Below, piece by piece: positions 60,972 to 64,000 of a DNA stretch of 64,000 nucleotides. Numbering within the stretch: position 1 is the first letter of the stretch; the number at the start of each line of letters is the position of its first letter. A program made the position numbers and the translations under genes. The notes beneath the pieces are model-generated. The model saw only the letters and a program-made list of their open reading frames with translations, had not been told where the DNA came from and did no database searches. The DNA comes from Mangrovimicrobium sp048323675 (GTDB lineage: Bacteria > Pseudomonadota > Gammaproteobacteria > Pseudomonadales > Halieaceae): positions 1 to 64,000 of the forward strand of contig NZ_JBLWFK010000004.1 in assembly GCF_048323675.1 (NCBI RefSeq). Reading direction: 5' to 3'.

Positions 60972-62012
60972 TCAGCCCTCAGCAGGCGCGAGGCTGACAC
61001 TGACGGACACGGGCTGGTCACCGCGCTGCAGGTCGAACACCGCTTCGCTGGCGGTGCGCATGGTCTGGTAGATACGCATCGCCTGCGAGGGATCGTCCAG
61101 GGCGATACCATTGATACCGGTCACGATATCACCGGTCTTGAAACCGAGCCGGGAGAACTGCTCCGCGTCGGAACCTGGCGCGATCCGGTAGCCGCGCAGC
61201 TGACCGTCTTCACGCACGGCACTGATACTCACCACCGAGGCCAGCGACTGCGGGTTGCGGTAGAGCTGGTCGCGGTAGCTGCTGGCCAGTTCGGTTACGC
61301 CGCTGTCGGTGCGTTTGTCGATCACCGCCCCGGAGCCTGCGGGCGCCGCTTGCCGGGGTTTGGCTGCCGGTTTGCTTGCCGCCCGCTCCAGTTGGTCGTC
61401 CAGTTCGCTGTCGTCGTAGAGCGTCAGTAACTCGTAGGTCCCGTTGTTATCCAGCACAACCTGGTGCGGCATGACCTTGGCCAGTACGACCTTGCCGGAG
61501 ACCGGTAGTTCATCGTCCACCGCGTAGACATCCTGCTTGTTGCGGTATTCGATAATCGCGTGGCCGAGTCCGTCTTCCCGGGCGGACACCACACCGCGCA
61601 AGGTCAGTTGCAGGCGGGTTTCCCGGGCGCCTTCTTCAATACCCTCGCGCTCGCTGGCGGGCGCAGCGGCAACCGTCTCCGGGGTTTCGGCCAGCCCGGC
61701 CAGGCTGGCGTCACCAAACAGGTGCCGGGCGCGCAATGCGTCGATATCGACGGGTTTGCGGCCGGCGGCCGCCTCGCTGCGCACCGCGGGATTGATGACG
61801 GTCACGGGTTCGCCAGCGGGGGTGTCGGCCGGCAACAGGGCCCACAGCAGCTGTGCGAGTGAAAGTACTATCCACAGGCACAGAATACCCACCAGCAACC
61901 GGCGCAGGCGCCGCAGTCGTTCGGGTTGTGACAGGTAATGCGCCGCTGCGGTCAGGTGGCCTGCTGCTTTCGCGCTGATGTCACTGGTATTACTTAGCCA
62001 TTGGGCTGGCAA
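60972..62012 (-). CDS. gspC: type II secretion inner-membrane protein C with PDZ domain
   Basis: The protein is 346 residues from the TTG at 62012 (GAG 7 bases upstream). The open frame reaches another TTG at 62069, but that lies almost on the predicted transcription start. One membrane helix (~35-55, LLVGILCLWIVLSLAQLLWAL split by turns), a homology region (~90-200) that contacts the secretin, and a C-terminal PDZ domain (FKTGDIVTGINGIALDDPSQ). It heads the operon. Confidence 0.9.
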   Translation of the reverse strand: MPAQWLSNTSDISAKAAGHLTAAAHYLSQPERLRRLRRLLVGILCLWIVLSLAQLLWALLPADTPAGEPVTVINPAVRSEAAAGRKPVDIDALRARHLFGDASLAGLAETPETVAAAPASEREGIEEGARETRLQLTLRGVVSAREDGLGHAIIEYRNKQDVYAVDDELPVSGKVVLAKVMPHQVVLDNNGTYELLTLYDDSELDDQLERAASKPAAKPRQAAPAGSGAVIDKRTDSGVTELASSYRDQLYRNPQSLASVVSISAVREDGQLRGYRIAPGSDAEQFSRLGFKTGDIVTGINGIALDDPSQAMRIYQTMRTASEAVFDLQRGDQPVSVSVSLAPAEG

Positions 62013-62078
62013 TTGATACTCGCTGTTATCCGGGGAAACCGAAAACCGGCACCAGGCCGGAAATTTCAAGACGCCCCG

Positions 62079-62107
62079 ATTATAGGTGCGGAATGTGAAA
62101 GTTGAAA
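62079..62107 (-). promoter_or_regulatory. sigma-70 promoter of the gsp operon
   Basis: On the minus strand TTTCAA (62107-62102) and a perfect TATAAT (62084-62079) are 17 bases apart. The expected transcript start near 62072 leaves a ~60-base leader to the TTG at 62012. It lies between gspC and the small membrane-protein gene. Confidence 0.7.
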
Positions 62108-62148
62108 CCGCCGCTGAAAGTGGGGTTCGGGGAGGCGTTTGTGGCCCC

Positions 62149-62328
62149 TCACTGCCAGAAATAGCGCAGCGCGGAGAGCACCAGGGCGAGTCCCGCGAGG
62201 GGATAAATCCAGCGGGTCAGGCGCCGGGTACGCTCGGGATCGGGGTCCGGACCGAAACGCTCCAGCGCCCAGGCCAGCAGGGCGACACCGGCGAATATAA
62301 ATAGCAGGACCAGCAGCAGGTTACTCAT
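62149..62328 (-). CDS. small two-helix membrane protein
   Basis: The protein has 59 residues. Two hydrophobic helices (NLLLVLLFIFAGVALLAWAL and IYPLAGLALVLSALRYF) flank a charged loop FGPDPDPERTRR. The ATG overlaps the trmH stop region by 8 bases, so translation is probably coupled. I do not recognise the family. Confidence 0.7.
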   Translation of the reverse strand: MSNLLLVLLFIFAGVALLAWALERFGPDPDPERTRRLTRWIYPLAGLALVLSALRYFWQ

Positions 62329-63028
62329 CGCCGTAATCCTCCCGGGGGGCGCTGCCGTCCTGGACACTGGCGTTCCAGCCCACCGGGTCGGCGATTTCAC
62401 CCTCCGCATCGAGCGGCGGGTAGGCCAGTCCGCGCTGCCGGCAGAAATCGCGCACACCCGGGTGGCCCCACTCGAAAAACAGCCGCTCGCGGGTCGCCCC
62501 ATCAAGGCGGGAGCGGTCGTACATGCCGGCCAGTTGCCGTTGGCGCTGGGCCTCCGACAGGATAATACCCGCCGCCACCGATACATTGAGCGATTCCACC
62601 ATGCCCACCATCGGGATCACGATATGCCGGGCGGCGGACCGGGCGAGCGGCCCCGGGCCCCGGCGCTCAGCGCCGAGGATGAGGGCCGTGGGAGGGGTGT
62701 AGTCGATGTCGCGATAGTCGACAGATTCTGCCGAGAGATGCGCCACGACCAGTTGGTATCCCGCCTGCTGCAGTGGCGTCAGGGCATCCTCCAGCCGGTT
62801 GTGGCGCCGCACGCCGACCCACTGCTGGGAACCGCGGGCGGTGCCGCGGAACGCCCGGTAGTCGCTATCGCCCAGGACAGCGTGCAACTGCAGCACGCCG
62901 GCGGCGTCGCAGCAGCGCAGGATGGCGGAGAGATTGCGCGGTTTGTGAACGAAGTCGGAGACGACTGTCAGGTCCGGCTGGCGCCGCTCGAGAACCGCCT
63001 GCAGTCGGGCAATGCGTTCCGGAGTCAC
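62321..63028 (-). CDS. trmH: tRNA (guanosine-18-2'-O)-methyltransferase
   Basis: The protein is 235 residues from GTG 63028, which gives the TrmH-like start TPERIARLQAVLERRQPDLTV and a 4-base overlap with the carbonic anhydrase stop. It is a SpoU-type SPOUT enzyme: HKPRNLSAILRCCDAAGV, ALILGAERRGPGPLA and MVGMVESLNVSVAAGI are motifs 1-3. It methylates G18 in the D-loop of tRNAs. Confidence 0.94.
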   Translation of the reverse strand: MTPERIARLQAVLERRQPDLTVVSDFVHKPRNLSAILRCCDAAGVLQLHAVLGDSDYRAFRGTARGSQQWVGVRRHNRLEDALTPLQQAGYQLVVAHLSAESVDYRDIDYTPPTALILGAERRGPGPLARSAARHIVIPMVGMVESLNVSVAAGIILSEAQRQRQLAGMYDRSRLDGATRERLFFEWGHPGVRDFCRQRGLAYPPLDAEGEIADPVGWNASVQDGSAPREDYGDE

Positions 63029-63660
63029 CGCTCTACGCGGTAGGCGTTGGGAATTTGCTCCTGTCCATCCACGGTACATTCGAGGTTGCGCAGCAGCCCG
63101 TCGCGCAGGCTGTAGACCCAGCCGTGCACCGCCAGTTCCTGCCCGCGGGCCCAGGCATTCTGTACGATGGTGGTTCTGCAGACGTTGTCGACCTGCGAGA
63201 TGACATTCAATTCACACAGGCGCGCCAGGCGGTCTTCCTTGTCGGGAATGGCCTCCAGTTCCGCCTCGTAGCGGTACTGCACATCCTTGACGTTACGCAG
63301 CCAGTTGTCAGCGAGACCGGTGTCGGCATTCTCGTAGGCCGCCTGCACACCGCCGCAGCCGTAGTGGCCTACGACCAGGATGTGCTTCACCTTGAGCACT
63401 TCGATGGCGTAGTGCATGACCGTGAGGCAGTTGAAGTCGGTGTGCACGACGATATTGGCAACGTTGCGGTGTACAAACACCTCGCCCGGCAACAGACCAA
63501 TGATCTGGTTTGCCGGCACGCGACTGTCGGAGCAGCCTATCCAGAGGTAATCGGGACTCTGCTGGGCCGCCAGTTTCTCGAAAAACTGGGGATCGCTGGT
63601 TTTGACGCTGTGCGCCCAGGCACGGTTATTGTCGAACAGGTTGTTCAGTCGGTCGCTCAA
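63025..63660 (-). CDS. can: beta-class carbonic anhydrase
   Basis: The protein is 211 residues from the TTG at 63660 (GAGGT 7 bases upstream); the frame is open further, but the family start SDRLNNLFDNNRAW supports this choice. Zinc ligands Cys43 and Asp45 (CSDSR), His99 and Cys102 (GHYGCGG) match E. coli Can with an offset of one. It interconverts CO2 and bicarbonate in the cytoplasm. Confidence 0.96.
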   Translation of the reverse strand: MSDRLNNLFDNNRAWAHSVKTSDPQFFEKLAAQQSPDYLWIGCSDSRVPANQIIGLLPGEVFVHRNVANIVVHTDFNCLTVMHYAIEVLKVKHILVVGHYGCGGVQAAYENADTGLADNWLRNVKDVQYRYEAELEAIPDKEDRLARLCELNVISQVDNVCRTTIVQNAWARGQELAVHGWVYSLRDGLLRNLECTVDGQEQIPNAYRVER

Positions 63661-63679
63661 TGGATTACCTCGAAATACT

Positions 63680-64000
63680 TCAGACCAGCAGGGGAGCGAG
63701 ACGCGAAACAGCGGTGCAGTTGCCGCCCCTCGCGCGCGCATCGCCCAGCGCTTTCTTGCTTACCGTTTCTATCTGTTTTGCCAACTGCTCCATATCCACA
63801 GCGGGGTAGTGCTGCGGCTCCCAGGTGACCATGCCGACACTGAGGGTAACCTGCAGCACTGCGCCGCGACCGTCGTCGATGGCGAAGTCGTCGATATCCT
63901 GGCGGATACGCTCGGCGATGTCTTCGCCGCGGGACTCATTGCAGGCTGGCAGGAGCACCGCCAGGCGGGCCCGCGCCAGCCGCGCCAGCATGTCGGTGGC
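63680..64000 (-). CDS. degenerate GGDEF-domain protein, C-terminal part (cut by window edge)
   Basis: The open frame runs off the window end and encodes the last 106 residues of a GGDEF domain. The position of the signature reads LARARLAVLLP instead of GGDEFAVLLP, while the following helix (ESRGEDIAERIRQDID) and strand (LQVTLSVGMVTWEP) are kept. Both signature glycines and the catalytic Asp/Glu are lost, so it cannot make c-di-GMP. It ends 19 bases before the carbonic anhydrase start on the same strand. Confidence 0.8.
   Translation of the reverse strand, partial: ATDMLARLARARLAVLLPACNESRGEDIAERIRQDIDDFAIDDGRGAVLQVTLSVGMVTWEPQHYPAVDMEQLAKQIETVSKKALGDARARGGNCTAVSRLAPLLV

Overview
The window is 64 kb of dense, GC-rich bacterial chromosome with no rRNA or tRNA genes, no CRISPR array and no intact transposase or phage gene. 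Gene content points to a gammaproteobacterium: RF2 with the +1 frameshift site, RimO, beta-class carbonic anhydrase, a Pil-Chp type IV pilus chemotaxis operon, and a complete gspC-N type II secretion operon. The style (TonB receptor with M19 dipeptidase, P450, split ChpA) resembles aerobic marine lineages such as Halieaceae/Cellvibrionales, but that placement is inference.

Region 1 (1-6 kb): a tandemly duplicated 4-oxalocrotonate tautomerase-like gene, a TonB-dependent receptor followed by an exported dipeptidase, and a divergent cytochrome P450. Region 2 (6-11.4 kb): guaB and guaA, whose gap holds a pair of inverted hairpin repeats, then xseA and a Crp/Fnr-type regulator. Region 3 (11.7-15.7 kb): a signalling operon (receiver-cyclase fusion, single-domain receiver, membrane histidine kinase) converging on a lipoprotein gene. 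Region 4 (15.7-23.3 kb): translation and sulfur housekeeping (lysS, prfB, sulfurtransferase, rimO, rsmE, msrA). It carries two copies of a structured repeat whose 58-nt core is almost invariant while its arms differ between copies yet stay fully self-complementary.

Region 5 (23.5-30 kb): a co-directional cluster that looks like membrane and periplasmic protein quality control (small protein, VWA-like protein, membrane J-protein, small protein, HtpX, HtrA-like protease), converging on a GGDEF-EAL protein. Region 6 (30-45.6 kb): small unknown genes, an AT-rich intergenic island, then on the minus strand a compact Pil-Chp operon (PilG, PilI, PilJ, ChpA split over two genes, CheW-like, unknown). 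Two further genes lie upstream of it, one being an AAA+ activator-like protein that has lost its sigma-54 contact and Walker B residues. Region 7 (45.7-50.5 kb): a 55-residue membrane peptide overlapping cardiolipin synthase, a sodium:amino-acid symporter and an Xaa-Pro aminopeptidase. Region 8 (50.5-62 kb): the full gspC-N operon, with a promoter at its head and a Rho-independent terminator at its tail. Region 9 (62-64 kb): trmH, beta-carbonic anhydrase, a small membrane protein and the tail of a degenerate GGDEF protein running off the edge.

Functional links: c-di-GMP and cyclic-nucleotide signalling, pilus chemotaxis and type II secretion suggest a surface-associated lifestyle using secreted enzymes. 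The receptor-dipeptidase pair and the aminopeptidase-symporter pair suggest growth on peptides. The most unusual items are the covarying repeat pair, the degenerate activator upstream of Pil-Chp, the split ChpA, and the EF-hand-like loop in the TonB receptor.
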